Shown in pieces: positions 10,171 to 21,014 of a stretch of 32,060 bases of DNA. Under the pieces are notes generated by a model that made no database searches, had not been told where the DNA came from, and saw only the letters and a list, made by a program, of their open reading frames with translations. The stretch's first letter is position 1. Every line of letters begins with the position of its first letter. The stretch is taken from positions 1 through 32,060 of the forward strand of contig JANYBD010000208.1 of assembly GCA_025360995.1 (NCBI GenBank), written 5' to 3'. Source of the stretch: Gemmatimonadota bacterium (GTDB lineage: Bacteria > Gemmatimonadota > Gemmatimonadetes > Gemmatimonadales > Gemmatimonadaceae). The position numbers and the translations under genes are program-made.

Positions 10171-10199
10171 ATCATAGAGGGAGACGGGACGACAGTCAA
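10171..10199 (-). promoter_or_regulatory. Sigma70-like promoter of the rimP operon
   Basis: Minus strand TTGACT (10194-10199) - 17 nt - TATGAT (10171-10176). Confidence 0.72.
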
Positions 10200-10256
10200 G
10201 GACACGAACCACTCTGGACAGCCCGGAGTTGCGTGGGTTGCGGTTAACTTTTTGCT

Positions 10257-10697
10257 GTGTCCAATGCCGACGCGAACGTTTCGATTCTCTCCCCGGTCCT
10301 CATTTATGACGGGCTGTGCAAATATTGCAACCGCGCCGTGCAGTTTGCGCTCGCACACGATACCCGAGGCGTAGTACGATTCACTCCGTTGCAAGGAGTG
10401 TTCGCCGGTGCCCTGTTGGCCCGCCACCCCGAACTCCGCGACGTCGATTCGCTAATTTTCGTGGAGGCGAACCCCGTGACTGGGTCCGAAGTCATCTCGA
10501 CACGTTTCGACGCCGTGCTCCGGTTGACGAGCTACTTGGGCAATGGCTGGCGCGGAATGGCGCTGCTGCGACTTATCCCCAAACCAATACGCAATGGAGC
10601 GTACGCGCAGTTCGCTCGCGCACGGTATCGCGTGTTCGGGAAGTATGAGAGGTGCCCGTTGCCGTCGGCAGCGCAGCGTGCGCGGTTCATCGAGTAG
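10257..10697 (+). CDS. DCC-family thiol-disulfide oxidoreductase-like protein
   Basis: LIYDGLCKYCNRAVQFALAHD...RFTPLQG; DxxCxxC motif, then VFGKYERCPLP, characteristic of the DCC (YuxK-like) family. Confidence 0.85.
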   Translation: MSNADANVSILSPVLIYDGLCKYCNRAVQFALAHDTRGVVRFTPLQGVFAGALLARHPELRDVDSLIFVEANPVTGSEVISTRFDAVLRLTSYLGNGWRGMALLRLIPKPIRNGAYAQFARARYRVFGKYERCPLPSAAQRARFIE

Positions 10698-10748
10698 TCC
10701 GTGACGCGGCTCGCCAACCTGAGAGGCGAAGCGGTTCGACCTGCGTGA

Positions 10749-11615
10749 TCACTTGGTCAGTTGTTTGCGAATGGACTGCAGTTCCCGTCGCCGCGCCGCA
10801 TTGGTTTTCGGGTACGCCATCTTCAGTTTGGCGAACGTATCGAGCAGAATTCGCGAAACGATCAACCGGGCGTTCCGCTTATCGTCTGCCGGCACGATGT
10901 ACCACGGCGCCTCACTGGTGCTCGTGGCATTGAGGCAGCTCTCGTACGCGTGCATGTATTGATTCCAGAACTTTCGCTCCTCAATATCCGTGGTGCTGAA
11001 CTTCCAGTTTTTCTCTGGCGTGTCGATGCGCTCGAGCAGTCGCTTGCGCTGCTCCTCTTTCGAGACGTGAAGATAGAACTTGATAATTCGGGTTCCATTG
11101 GCGTCGAGATGCTTCTCCAAATCCACGATAGAGCGAAAGCGTTCATGCCAGACCGCTTTCATATCGGGTGTCGCCGGCAGCCATTCGCTGCGGAGAATCT
11201 CCGGGTGAACTCGGGCAATCAACACTTCTTCGTAATACGACCGGTTGAAGATTCCGATGCGTCCGCGCTCCGGAAGATTGCGCGTCGTGCGCCAGAGAAA
11301 ATCATGCTGCAACTCTGTGGGATTGGGATGTTTGAAACTGAATACCTGACAGCCCTGAGGATTCACCCCGGACATGACGTGTTTAATAGCACCATCTTTT
11401 CCCGCCGCGTCCATCGCCTGAAATATCAAAAGCACCGCATAGCGATTGGAGGCATAGAGGAGCTGTTGCTGCGCACTCAGTTGCGCAACGTGATCGGCTT
11501 GAAGCACATGGTAATCGTCCTTCGACGCGTACACAGGCTTCACCTTCGTCGGCCATTGGCGAAGATTTACCATATCGCCTTCACGCACTCGGAAGTCTGC
11601 GGAATTGATTTTCAT
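10749..11615 (-). CDS. ppk2: Polyphosphate kinase 2 family protein
   Basis: [36 protein letters not shown] (Walker A), [22 protein letters not shown] (Walker B), lid-type [18 protein letters not shown]; start at MKINSADF. Confidence 0.92.
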   Translation of the reverse strand: MKINSADFRVREGDMVNLRQWPTKVKPVYASKDDYHVLQADHVAQLSAQQQLLYASNRYAVLLIFQAMDAAGKDGAIKHVMSGVNPQGCQVFSFKHPNPTELQHDFLWRTTRNLPERGRIGIFNRSYYEEVLIARVHPEILRSEWLPATPDMKAVWHERFRSIVDLEKHLDANGTRIIKFYLHVSKEEQRKRLLERIDTPEKNWKFSTTDIEERKFWNQYMHAYESCLNATSTSEAPWYIVPADDKRNARLIVSRILLDTFAKLKMAYPKTNAARRRELQSIRKQLTK

Positions 11616-11674
11616 TCTGATCCTTGCGACGGTTCCCGCCGCGGTGGTCACGTGACGATGCAGCACGTTGCTGG

Positions 11675-12400
11675 CTATGGTGCGACAATCACTCCGATTT
11701 GCCGGCCTGCATCTCCGGCTCGATGCGAGAAAAACCGGTCGTTGTCGCAGCGCGTACAGAACGGACTCGCACTCACGCGACGCACGCCGGCCTCCTTTGC
11801 CTGCTCGGCCAGCAACGCCCGCAGGTCAACGTGCCGATGCCGGACGGTTTGCCATCCCGTGAGCTGTTCAAAAACGTCGGGGTTCACCTCGTAGCAGCGG
11901 CCACAAATCGCCGGACCGAGGTAAATCGCAAGGTCGGCAGACTCAAGGTTCAGTGCACGGAGTCGTGCCAACGCCTTTCGCACAAACCCGGCAGCGGTGC
12001 CGCGCCACCCGGCATGCAATAGCGCGATTGCGCCCGACGGGTGGGCAATAAACACTGGAACACAATCCGCAACCGTTACGGCCAGGGCAATGCCGCGCGA
12101 CAATGCAACATGACCATCGGCGTTCTCCACTCGGAGCCAGCCCGGCGTACAGTCTGCATGTTCAACCATCGTGGTTCCATGCACCTGCCTTGCGCTGGCA
12201 AGCATCCGCACGGGCGGGATGCTCGCATTGAGTTCATGACGCAACTCCTGCCAGCGCCCCAAAGCGCGGGTGTCGGGCACGGGCTCGACAAGCCCGTAAT
12301 CGCCGGCCGCACGGGTGGTAACAAACGCCGAGATGCCGAACGCGGCGAAGTCGTCAATCGGCTCGCGGAGCGGAAGTTGTTCCGGCTCCGCGGCGGTCAC
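11675..12400 (-). CDS. pgeF: Laccase-domain / peptidoglycan editing factor PgeF family protein (YfiH-like)
   Basis: [60 protein letters not shown] signatures; ATGA overlap with murA. Confidence 0.9.
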   Translation of the reverse strand: MTAAEPEQLPLREPIDDFAAFGISAFVTTRAAGDYGLVEPVPDTRALGRWQELRHELNASIPPVRMLASARQVHGTTMVEHADCTPGWLRVENADGHVALSRGIALAVTVADCVPVFIAHPSGAIALLHAGWRGTAAGFVRKALARLRALNLESADLAIYLGPAICGRCYEVNPDVFEQLTGWQTVRHRHVDLRALLAEQAKEAGVRRVSASPFCTRCDNDRFFSHRAGDAGRQIGVIVAP

Positions 12401-13692
12401 GCGCGGCCTTCCTCAACGCGCCGGATATTGGCACCGAGTGCGTTAAGACGTTCGTCAATGCGCTCGTAACCGCGATCGATCTGGCCGACGTTGTTGATCG
12501 TGCTGGTTCCCTTCGCACATAGGGCGGCAATGAGCATCGCCATGCCGGCGCGAATATCCGGACTTTCCACCGTCGCGCCGCGCAGTTCGCTGGGCCCGGC
12601 GACGAGTGCCCGGTGGGGATCACACAGGACAATTCGCGCGCCCATGCCAACCAGCTTGTCAACGAAAAACATCCGCGACTCGAACATTTTTTCATGCATC
12701 AGGATGATGCCTTTGCATTGCGTAGCCGCAACAATCGCAATTGACATCACGTCCGCGGGGAATGCCGGCCACGGCTGATCTTCGAGCTTTGGCACGTGCC
12801 CGCCAAGGTCACTTTGGATTTCCATGTCCTGCGCTGCTGGCACAATCAGATCATCACCCTCGGCACGCGTCGCAATACCCAAGCGCTCAAAGCCGAGCCG
12901 AATCGAGCGGAGGTGCTCCACACCGGCACGTTCAATCCGCAACTCGGAACGAGTCACCGCGGCTAGGCCAATGAAGGATCCCACTTCGATGTGATCAGGG
13001 CCGATCTCGTGCGTTCCGCCGGTGAGCGGCGCTCCACCATGAATGGTCAGCAGATTGGTGCCAATCCCCTGAATCTTTGCGCCGAGCGCGACGAGAAACC
13101 GGCACAAGTCCTGGACGTGCGGCTCACTTGCCGCATTGCGAAGGGTGGTGGTTCCCATCGCCGCGACGGCCGCCATCACGGCATTTTCGGTTCCGGTCAC
13201 GCTTGGTTCGTCGAGAAAAACGTCGGCGCCTCGAAGCCCCTTCGTACTGAAGGAAATACGGTCGGTAAACTCATGCGTGGCGCCGAGCTCGGCGAGCGCG
13301 AGAAAGTGCGTGTCGAGCCGGCGACGACCGATCACATCGCCACCTGGCGGCGACAACTCCACTCGTCCACACCGCGCCAGCAGCGGAGCGGCTAGCAAGA
13401 TCGACGCCCGTATGCGAGCGCACATTGTCGCATCAAGCGATGTGGCATTGACCGTTTTCGCATGGATGTAGAGTGTGTTGCGTCCTTTCCATTCGGCCTG
13501 CACGCCCGTGGTTTTAATGAGATCCACCAGCGTTTCGATGTCACGAATGCGCGGAACGTTCTCGAGCGTTACCGGATGCTCGGAGAGCAACGACGCGGCG
13601 ACGATCGGGAGGGCGGCATTCTTGTTGCCGCTCGGGCGAATGGTTCCGGAGAGGCGACGGCCTCCCTCAACGATGAATTGGACGGCAGACAT
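12397..13692 (-). CDS. murA: UDP-N-acetylglucosamine 1-carboxyvinyltransferase
   Basis: 431 aa; [66 protein letters not shown] motifs. Confidence 0.96.
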   Translation of the reverse strand: MSAVQFIVEGGRRLSGTIRPSGNKNAALPIVAASLLSEHPVTLENVPRIRDIETLVDLIKTTGVQAEWKGRNTLYIHAKTVNATSLDATMCARIRASILLAAPLLARCGRVELSPPGGDVIGRRRLDTHFLALAELGATHEFTDRISFSTKGLRGADVFLDEPSVTGTENAVMAAVAAMGTTTLRNAASEPHVQDLCRFLVALGAKIQGIGTNLLTIHGGAPLTGGTHEIGPDHIEVGSFIGLAAVTRSELRIERAGVEHLRSIRLGFERLGIATRAEGDDLIVPAAQDMEIQSDLGGHVPKLEDQPWPAFPADVMSIAIVAATQCKGIILMHEKMFESRMFFVDKLVGMGARIVLCDPHRALVAGPSELRGATVESPDIRAGMAMLIAALCAKGTSTINNVGQIDRGYERIDERLNALGANIRRVEEGRA

Positions 13693-13776
13693 AGTATTGG
13701 AATCGGGAAACGGACGTCGCGGGCTCCTGAAGGATGCCCGTTAGCGAAGTGCACAGCAAGTTCTTCGGTATCTTGC

Positions 13777-13805
13777 TTGACCCTGCGCGCCGCGCTGTCT
13801 ACGAT
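13777..13805 (+). promoter_or_regulatory. Sigma70-like promoter directly abutting the start codon of the 13811 gene
   Basis: TTGACC (13777-13782) - 17 nt - TACGAT (13800-13805), then cagtt-ATG at 13811. Confidence 0.6.
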
Positions 13806-13810
13806 CAGTT

Positions 13811-14470
13811 ATGACGATTCTCACGGCTTCAGCGGCACAGTGGCTTTTTCAAGCTGCGGCCGGTGCGCGCGACACCTTACTGGTGCGACCGCTGCCGCCG
13901 ATTCGGACCACATTCGAACAAGTCGTATTCGTCGCGTCCGGCATCACGTCACTATTGACGGTCGTCTTGGTCGTTGCGCTGTTAGTTGCGCTGATCTGGA
14001 TGCGGCGATCGCTCACGGCCGTCGGGGCGAAGTTGAACGCCCTGTCGCTCGAACTGAGACCGCTGTTGCTACAGGCGACGGCAGCAAGCCAGAGCGTTAA
14101 GCAGACCTCTGACTTGATCCGCGACGACGTCGCGACCATGCATGACGCGATCCACGAGACTAGCGCACGTGTGCGCGAGACCGTCGGCAATCTCGCCGAC
14201 CGTGTGGACGATTTCACCGATTTACTGGGCAAAGTGCACCATACGGCGGATTCGGTCGTGGATATTGCCGGCACGACGATCAAAGGGCTGGCGTGGGGCG
14301 CGAGAGCGCTCCGCGATCGGCGGAAAAAGCGCAAAGATCGGCTCCGCAACAAAAAGCGCGATGCCGACGATGACCTCGAGATTGAAGCCAAGGCCGAAGC
14401 ACCCGAGCTTGAGACGAGGAAACAGCGCCGCGTCCGGCGCTCGCGCGAAGAAACGAGTGATCTGGACTAG
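13811..14470 (+). CDS. DUF948-like membrane-anchored protein
   Basis: One TM (VASGITSLLTVVLVVALLVALIWMRR) followed by a helical region (LNALSLELRPLLLQATAASQSVKQTSDLIRDDVATMHDAIHETSARVRETV) and a basic tail; resembles DUF948/YtxG-type proteins. Confidence 0.6.
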   Translation: MTILTASAAQWLFQAAAGARDTLLVRPLPPIRTTFEQVVFVASGITSLLTVVLVVALLVALIWMRRSLTAVGAKLNALSLELRPLLLQATAASQSVKQTSDLIRDDVATMHDAIHETSARVRETVGNLADRVDDFTDLLGKVHHTADSVVDIAGTTIKGLAWGARALRDRRKKRKDRLRNKKRDADDDLEIEAKAEAPELETRKQRRVRRSREETSDLD

Positions 14471-14489
14471 GCAGTCCAGCAGGCGAACG

Positions 14490-15422
14490 ATGCGTCGCAC
14501 GATGGCACTGACCGGGGTCGTTGTGACAGCGGTGTTGCTCGTGGCACTGCTTCCGTCTAATGCGTGGGCATGGACCCCGGGTACGCACATCCTGCTTGGC
14601 GAGGCCGTGCTCCGTTCGGCCGCCCTGCTCCCCCCGGCATTGGCGGCGTTGTTGCAGGCGCATCCGCGGGATTTCCTGTACGGCTCGATTGCGGCGGATA
14701 CGAGTATCGCCAAGAAATACGCACGATTCGGTCGGCACTGTCATTCGTGGCACGTGGGAGCGGAAATTCTCGACCGCGCCAAGGAGGAGCCGCTCCGGGC
14801 TTTTGCGTATGGGTACTTGGCGCATCTTGCCGCCGACGCGATTGCCCATAACTATTTCGTGCCGCATCAACTCGCCGTCACCTCGAGCACGAGCGCGCTG
14901 GGGCACAGTTATTGGGAGAGCCGGTTCGAAACACATTTACTGCCGCTCTTTCCGCGTCGGGCGCACGAGATCGTCATGCTCGACCATTCGCGCAGTGACG
15001 AACACCTCGACCGCATTCTCAGTCCGACGATATTCAGCACGCCAACCAACCGGAAGATATTTCGCGGGATGGTGTATGTGACCGACACCGAAAGCTGGCA
15101 GCGGATTTTTGGGCTGCTAGCGGAAAACAGCCGATGGGATCTCGAGGAACGGATCGTCGGCAATTATCTCGCGCGCTCGTTCGATTTTGTGATGGATTTT
15201 CTCTCACGCGATGTGGCGTCGGATGCCTACGCCCTCGATCCATCGGGCGACCGCGCACTACGAAGCGCCAAACAAATTCGGCGCACGGCGCTCCGCGACG
15301 GTGGTGACGCACAAGTGACGGCCACCGCCACCGAGCATTTTGGATTGCCCGAGACGCGGCTCACGTTTGCACAGCAACTCAACGCGCCGCTTTATTTGCC
15401 GGCGCGCGCCGCCAAGAGCTGA
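14490..15422 (+). CDS. Zinc-dependent phospholipase C-like secreted protein
   Basis: Signal peptide, then AWTPGTHILLGEAVL, DFLYGSIAADTSI, HCHSWHVG, AYGYLAHLAADAIAHNYFVPHQ: His/Asp pattern of Zn-dependent PLC family. Start at ATG 14490; the longer ORF at 14142 overlaps the upstream gene out of frame. Confidence 0.8.
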   Translation: MRRTMALTGVVVTAVLLVALLPSNAWAWTPGTHILLGEAVLRSAALLPPALAALLQAHPRDFLYGSIAADTSIAKKYARFGRHCHSWHVGAEILDRAKEEPLRAFAYGYLAHLAADAIAHNYFVPHQLAVTSSTSALGHSYWESRFETHLLPLFPRRAHEIVMLDHSRSDEHLDRILSPTIFSTPTNRKIFRGMVYVTDTESWQRIFGLLAENSRWDLEERIVGNYLARSFDFVMDFLSRDVASDAYALDPSGDRALRSAKQIRRTALRDGGDAQVTATATEHFGLPETRLTFAQQLNAPLYLPARAAKS

Positions 15423-16822
15423 TTCACCTTTTTCGGATCGGCGCGGCCCTTCGATTTTTTCATCACGAAGCCGACGAGCACCCCTTGCAGTTTAATTTCG
15501 CCGGCACTGAATCTGGCCCCTTCATCCGGATGCTCAGCCCAGACCTCATCGATCCAGGCCACGAGCGCTGAATCGTCGCCCACCTGTAGCAGGCCGTCCC
15601 GCTCGGCGATGGCTTTCGGACTTCCGCCCTCGGACCGCAACGTTGCAAACACGGTCTTGGCCGCGGTGTGACTGAGGGTCCCACCTTTGACCAATGAAAT
15701 TAATTCGGCAAGTTGTGGCGCCTGCACGGTGAAGGCGGTGATGTCGCCTCCCGTTTCGTTCAGCGTTGCAAGCACCTCTCCCATCACCCAATTCGCGGCA
15801 AGTTTCCCGTCGCCTGCGGCGCGCGCGACGGATTCGAAGTAGTCCCCCACGGCGCGACTGGCAGTCAGCACGTCAGCATCGGCAGCACTGAGGGCGTATT
15901 CCGAGGCGAGTCGGGCCCGACGTGCTGCCGGCAATTCCGGCAGAGACGCCTTCACCCGCTCGATATCCACCGCGGCAAGTACCAGTGGTGGAAGATCGGG
16001 TTCCGGAAAATACCGATAGTCGTGACTCCCTTCTTTTGAACGCGAGCCCCGTACTTCGTTCTTGTGCGCGTCGAACAACATCGTTTGCTGGACGACCTCG
16101 CCGCCCGCATCGTGGACGGCACAATGCCGAATGAACTCAAGTTCGAGCGCCCGCTCGACGTTGGAGAATGAGTTCAGGTTCTTGATTTCGGTACGCGTGC
16201 GGAGCTCAGTCTCGCCGTGCAACCGTGCGCTGACGTTGGCGTCGACCCGCAGACTTCCCTCTTCCATGGAACAATCGGAGACTTCGGCATACAGTAATAT
16301 TTCGCGGAGCGCCCGAAGGTAGGCTCCGGCCTCGGCGCTACTTCGCATCTCCGGCTCGCTGACAATTTCAATCAATGGCACTCCGGACCGGTTTAAATCG
16401 ATCGCAGTAAAGCCGGGAAAACGGTCATGCACTGACTTGCCCGCATCCTCTTCCATATGAATGCGTGTGATGCCAATCATGTGATTCGGGCCGATCTGAA
16501 TTGCGCCTCGCTCGGCCAGTGGCTTATCGAACTGGGAAATCTGATAGCCCTTCGGCAGATCGGGATAAAAATAATTCTTCCGCGCGAAAATCGACCGCTC
16601 GTGCACGGTGCACCCGACGGCGAGCGCCGCCCGCAAGGCCAACTCAACGGCGCGCTCATTCAATACCGGCAGTGCTCCTGGCAATGCGAGGCAAACCGGA
16701 CAGGTGTTCTCGTTGGGCGCATCACCGAAATTGGTTGAGCACCGGCAGAACGCTTTCGTACGCGTCTTGAGCTGTACGTGCACTTCAAGACCGATGACCA
16801 TCTCGTAGCGTTCGTGGCTCAT
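15392..16822 (-). CDS. gatB: Asp-tRNA(Asn)/Glu-tRNA(Gln) amidotransferase subunit B
   Basis: 476 aa; [56 protein letters not shown]. Confidence 0.97.
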   Translation of the reverse strand: MSHERYEMVIGLEVHVQLKTRTKAFCRCSTNFGDAPNENTCPVCLALPGALPVLNERAVELALRAALAVGCTVHERSIFARKNYFYPDLPKGYQISQFDKPLAERGAIQIGPNHMIGITRIHMEEDAGKSVHDRFPGFTAIDLNRSGVPLIEIVSEPEMRSSAEAGAYLRALREILLYAEVSDCSMEEGSLRVDANVSARLHGETELRTRTEIKNLNSFSNVERALELEFIRHCAVHDAGGEVVQQTMLFDAHKNEVRGSRSKEGSHDYRYFPEPDLPPLVLAAVDIERVKASLPELPAARRARLASEYALSAADADVLTASRAVGDYFESVARAAGDGKLAANWVMGEVLATLNETGGDITAFTVQAPQLAELISLVKGGTLSHTAAKTVFATLRSEGGSPKAIAERDGLLQVGDDSALVAWIDEVWAEHPDEGARFSAGEIKLQGVLVGFVMKKSKGRADPKKVNQLLAARAGK

Positions 16823-18258
16823 ACGTGCGCCTCAGCACCAAGCTCGGCCTCGAGCGCGTATGCGATGCGAAACATCGTCGCTTCGTCGAATCTCGCGGCA
16901 ATGAGTTGCCCGCCTATGGGCAGTCCGTCTATGCGACCGATCGGCTGTGACATCGCCGGCACCTCTGCGAGATTTGCGGTCACGGTAAAAATGTCACTCA
17001 GGTACATCTCGTACGGATCGGAAATGGCGCCGATCTTGAATGCCGTTGTTGGCGTGGTCGGAGTGAATAACGCATGCACACCGGCGGCAAACACTTTGGT
17101 GAAATCATGACGGATCAGCTCACGCACTTCCATGGCCTTCTTGTAATACGCGTCGTAGTAGCCGGCACTGAGCACATAGGTACCGAGCAAAATGCGCCGC
17201 GTGACTTCGGCACCGAAGCCCTGCGAGCGTGTGGCTTCATACATGGCGCGCATCCCTTCGCCTTCGATACGAAGACCGTAGCGGACGCCATCGAATCGTG
17301 CGAGGTTCGCCGAACACTCGGCGGGTGCAATGATATAGTAGACCGGAATTGCGTAATCGGTATGAGGCAAGGAGACGTCGCGAATCTCGGCGCCACGGGC
17401 CCGCAACGCTTCGAAGGCCCGGTCGGTGCGCTCGCGGGTCGCCGCAGGGAGCGACAGCGGAAAATATTCCTTCGGCTTGCCGATGACGATCCCCTTGAGG
17501 TCGCCAGCGTGACCCGAGTACTTCGGCACCGCGCTCGCCACTGATGTCGCGTCCAAGGCCGTATCATCGCCTGAAATAACTTCCATGGTGCGGGCCGCAT
17601 CGTCCACCGTGCGGCCGAAAACACCGATGTTGTCGAGCGAAGACGCAAACGCCACGAGCCCGAAGCGGCTGATCCGGCCATACGTCGGCTTCACGCCAAC
17701 GATGCCACAGAACGCCGCGGGTTGACGAACCGATCCACCGGTCTCGGAGCCGAGTGCAATAGGCACAACGCCCGCGGCGACGGCGGCCGCCGATCCGCCA
17801 GACGATCCGCCCGGCACGCGCGAACGATCCAACGGATTGCGCGATGTCCCGAACGCGCTGTGCTCGGTCGACGATCCCATGGCGAACTCGTCCATGTTCG
17901 ACTTTCCGACCAGCACAGCTCCGGCTTCACGGAGTTTTCGCGCGACGGTGGCTTCGTACGGACTGATGTACCCTTCAAGGATGCGCGACCCACATGACGT
18001 GAACAGTGTCGGCGTGGCGATGTTGTCTTTCAGCACGACGGGAACACCGGCTAACGCACCGGATTTCGTGGCCGTACTCGCGGCGCTGCGGGCAGCGTTG
18101 ATATCCGCCGAGAGGATGCAGTTCAATCCGGATGGGCCGACATCGACCTCGCGGGCACGGTCAAAACTCGCCTCCACCATATTTTCTGCAGTGGCCGAAC
18201 CGTTTTGAACGGCAGCCGCGATTGCTGCCGCACTGCTCGCGAGTAACGTGACGCTCAT
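16819..18258 (-). CDS. gatA: Asp-tRNA(Asn)/Glu-tRNA(Gln) amidotransferase subunit A
   Basis: 479 aa amidase; [63 protein letters not shown]. Confidence 0.97.
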   Translation of the reverse strand: MSVTLLASSAAAIAAAVQNGSATAENMVEASFDRAREVDVGPSGLNCILSADINAARSAASTATKSGALAGVPVVLKDNIATPTLFTSCGSRILEGYISPYEATVARKLREAGAVLVGKSNMDEFAMGSSTEHSAFGTSRNPLDRSRVPGGSSGGSAAAVAAGVVPIALGSETGGSVRQPAAFCGIVGVKPTYGRISRFGLVAFASSLDNIGVFGRTVDDAARTMEVISGDDTALDATSVASAVPKYSGHAGDLKGIVIGKPKEYFPLSLPAATRERTDRAFEALRARGAEIRDVSLPHTDYAIPVYYIIAPAECSANLARFDGVRYGLRIEGEGMRAMYEATRSQGFGAEVTRRILLGTYVLSAGYYDAYYKKAMEVRELIRHDFTKVFAAGVHALFTPTTPTTAFKIGAISDPYEMYLSDIFTVTANLAEVPAMSQPIGRIDGLPIGGQLIAARFDEATMFRIAYALEAELGAEAHV

Positions 18259-18566
18259 GATGCCTCTCCAGCATCCTCGTGTGTCGCCAAGCGCGGCACC
18301 AGAAAGAAGCCGTACTTCATTGCCGGAGCGAATGATTCGCGCGGATGTTGCAGCGCGATGCTCGGACGCTCGTCGGTCCGCAATGGCATCCCTGCTCGCA
18401 CTGCGTCGGCCGCAGCGGCGGCGCCGGCACTGGCGACCCGTTCCAACACTTCCATCTGTCCGAGGATGCCACTCAACTCTTTCGCGAGATCATCGAGCCG
18501 CTCTTCAGGCACACCGATACGTGCGAGGCTGGCAATGTGCCGAACATCATCTTTCGAAACCGCCAT
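18255..18566 (-). CDS. gatC: Asp-tRNA(Asn)/Glu-tRNA(Gln) amidotransferase subunit C
   Basis: 103 aa; [40 protein letters not shown] overlap with gatA. Confidence 0.94.
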   Translation of the reverse strand: MAVSKDDVRHIASLARIGVPEERLDDLAKELSGILGQMEVLERVASAGAAAAADAVRAGMPLRTDERPSIALQHPRESFAPAMKYGFFLVPRLATHEDAGEAS

Positions 18567-20827
18567 TATTCGAACCCTCGTTCAAGTCCAGCGAACGCGA
18601 CGACGAGCCGCTTTCGCCCCACCGCTTCATCGTCAAAGTCCACCGTCACCTTCGCGTCGCGACCGGTGCCGGACAGGTCGGCGATCGTACCGCCTCCGAA
18701 TGTCTTGTGACGCACACGCTCGCCTTTAGTGAACGACGGGGTGTCCTGCGACATCTCCTCGATCTGCACCGCGCGCTCGCGCGACGCGTCGCGACGCCAG
18801 GTGCGCGGCCCCTCTTCATCCCACTCCGCCTGCGGGCGAATCGGACTGGCCACCGCGCGCCCGCTGGCCCGCAAGCGAATGGTCGGCTGCTGTTCGAACA
18901 GTTTCTCGGCTGCCGGAGTGATAAAGCTCGAAGCTTTGGACGGCAGTATCTCGCCATTCCTCCGGCGGCTTCGCGCCCAAGAAAGATACAATTTTCGCTC
19001 AGCGCGCGTGATGCCCACATACAGTAAGCGCCGCTCTTCTTCGAGCGCGTCGGGGTCGTCGAACGTCCGGCTCAAGGGGAACAAGCCGTCTTCGAGTCCG
19101 CTGATAAACACGACCGGAAATTCGAGACCCTTTGCCGTGTGCAGCGTCATCATCGTAATTGCATCGGCGTCCGGACCGAGTTGATCGAGGCCGGCGACGA
19201 GTGTGGCCCGCTGCAAAAAATCGTCGAGCGGGCGCTGACTGACTTCCCCGCCGTCTTCGATGACCGTCTCGACGGCGCTTCGTACGAGCTCTTCCACATT
19301 GTTCAGTCGCTCCAGACCTTCCGGCCCCTCGGCTTTGAGTGCCGCGGCGTACCCGGTGGCAGCGACAATGTCGAGAAGAATCTTATCCACACTCGCATCA
19401 GCGGCCAGTAAAGCGAAACGGTCGACGAGCCCGACGAATTCGCGAATCGATTCGCGCGTGCCGGCGCGCGCGGCTTCGGTGAGTGACGGACGACGGCACG
19501 CCTCAAGGAGCGGCAGACCAGCGTCAGCCGCAGCGATGGCGATCATCTCTACCGTTGTTTCCCCGATGCCACGCTTTGGCGCGGCGATGGCACGGCGGAA
19601 CGCTTCGTCATCGGACGGGTTCGCGACGAGTCGCAGCCACGACACCAAATCCTTAATTTCGCGACGATCGTAGAAACGCACCGCACCGACCATTCGGTAT
19701 GGCAGGGCGCGACGCCGGAACGACTCTTCAAACGTGCGGCTCTGTGCATTGGTACGATAGAGAATCGCCACGCCGCCTAGCGGCTCACCTAACCGTGCAC
19801 GCCGTGCGACGATTTCATCGGCAATCGCGTCGGCTTCGTCGCGATCGTCGAGCGCCGAAATCAGCGTGACAGGATCGCCGCCCTCCCGCGTCGCCCGCAG
19901 CGTCTTGCCGCGCCGACCCGTGTTTTCGGCGATGACAACATTGGCGAGATCGAGGATGGCCTTGGTCGAGCGATAGTTCTCTTCCAGCCGCACGACTTTT
20001 GCCGTCGGATAGTCACGCTCAAAATCGAGAATGTTCCTGACGTCGGCGCCACGCCATCCATAGATGGACTGATCATCGTCACCGACAACGGCCACGTTGC
20101 CGTGACGCGACGCGAGTAGGCGAATGAATTCGTACTGGGCGTGGTTGGTATCCTGATATTCATCCACCAAGACGTATTTGAAACGCCGTTCGTACCGCAG
20201 TCGCACGTCTTCGTTGGCCCGCAATATTTCAACAGGGAGCCACAGGAGATCATCGAACGACACCGCATTGGCGAGCCGGAATGCATCATCCATATCGGCA
20301 TAGATCGGCGCAACGGCCTTGGCCAGTGGCGTCAGGGCAAGCGTGGCGTACTCGGCGGGCGCCACCAATGCGTTGCGCGCGTCCGAGATCGCCGAGCTGA
20401 TCGCGCGAGGCGCCCATGTTTTTGGAGACACCCGATGCCGTTGCATCAAGCGCTTGATCACGGCGAGCGTGTCGTCTTCGTCGTAAATCGTGAAGGCGGA
20501 ACTGCGTCCGACCAACGCGGCATTGGCGCGCAGTAGTTTCGCCCCGATTGCATGGAAAGTGCCGACCCACATACCGGATGGTGCTTCATCGAGAAGGCGG
20601 GTGATACGCTCCCGCATTTCCCCAGCCGCCTTATTGGTGAAAGTGACGGCGAGTATTTGATCGGCCCGTGCATGTCCGTCGCGGATCAGGCGGGCAAGAC
20701 GCGCCGTGAGCACGCGAGTCTTACCCGAGCCGGCGCCGGCGAGGACGAGCAGCGGACCTTCGGAATGTTCGACGGCTTCGCTCTGGGCAGGATTCAGCGC
20801 AGGCGCGATGAGAGACGACACGGACAT
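18566..20827 (-). CDS. pcrA: UvrD/PcrA-like superfamily I DNA helicase
   Basis: 753 aa; LNPAQSEAVEHSEGPLLVLAGAGSGKTRVLTARLARLI, VDEYQDTNHAQYEF, VVGDDDQSIYGWRGADVRNIL, MTLHTAKGLEFPVVFISGLEDGLFP. Confidence 0.95.
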   Translation of the reverse strand: MSVSSLIAPALNPAQSEAVEHSEGPLLVLAGAGSGKTRVLTARLARLIRDGHARADQILAVTFTNKAAGEMRERITRLLDEAPSGMWVGTFHAIGAKLLRANAALVGRSSAFTIYDEDDTLAVIKRLMQRHRVSPKTWAPRAISSAISDARNALVAPAEYATLALTPLAKAVAPIYADMDDAFRLANAVSFDDLLWLPVEILRANEDVRLRYERRFKYVLVDEYQDTNHAQYEFIRLLASRHGNVAVVGDDDQSIYGWRGADVRNILDFERDYPTAKVVRLEENYRSTKAILDLANVVIAENTGRRGKTLRATREGGDPVTLISALDDRDEADAIADEIVARRARLGEPLGGVAILYRTNAQSRTFEESFRRRALPYRMVGAVRFYDRREIKDLVSWLRLVANPSDDEAFRRAIAAPKRGIGETTVEMIAIAAADAGLPLLEACRRPSLTEAARAGTRESIREFVGLVDRFALLAADASVDKILLDIVAATGYAAALKAEGPEGLERLNNVEELVRSAVETVIEDGGEVSQRPLDDFLQRATLVAGLDQLGPDADAITMMTLHTAKGLEFPVVFISGLEDGLFPLSRTFDDPDALEEERRLLYVGITRAERKLYLSWARSRRRNGEILPSKASSFITPAAEKLFEQQPTIRLRASGRAVASPIRPQAEWDEEGPRTWRRDASRERAVQIEEMSQDTPSFTKGERVRHKTFGGGTIADLSGTGRDAKVTVDFDDEAVGRKRLVVAFAGLERGFE

Positions 20828-20904
20828 AGGTCAAAAGTAACGACCGTCGCCCCTTGAAGCACCGACGACTCGGGATTCAGAATTCCTTCACCGGAACGCA
20901 CCAT

Positions 20905-20967
20905 CGCATAGCAAGAACATTCATCAATGGCCGCATATCGCGCATAGGAGGCGGTATTGGCGCATAG
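20905..20967 (+). promoter_or_regulatory. Cluster of four CGCATA motifs upstream of the arginase gene (candidate operator)
   Basis: CGCATA at 20905, 20932, 20941 and 20961; three of four are CGCATAG. Confidence 0.35.
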
Positions 20968-21014
20968 TCTTGCACGAGCCCTTCCTCATTGGCGACACCA
21001 CGCTACGCTCACAA

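Noticed and set aside
10761-11894. 377 aa plus-strand ORF opposite ppk2/laccase gene
   Set aside because: Long, but spans two well-supported antisense genes and their junction; no domain signature.
14142-14489. 116-codon N-terminal extension of the phospholipase C-like ORF
   Set aside because: Overlaps the upstream gene out of frame; the signal peptide starts at ATG 14490.
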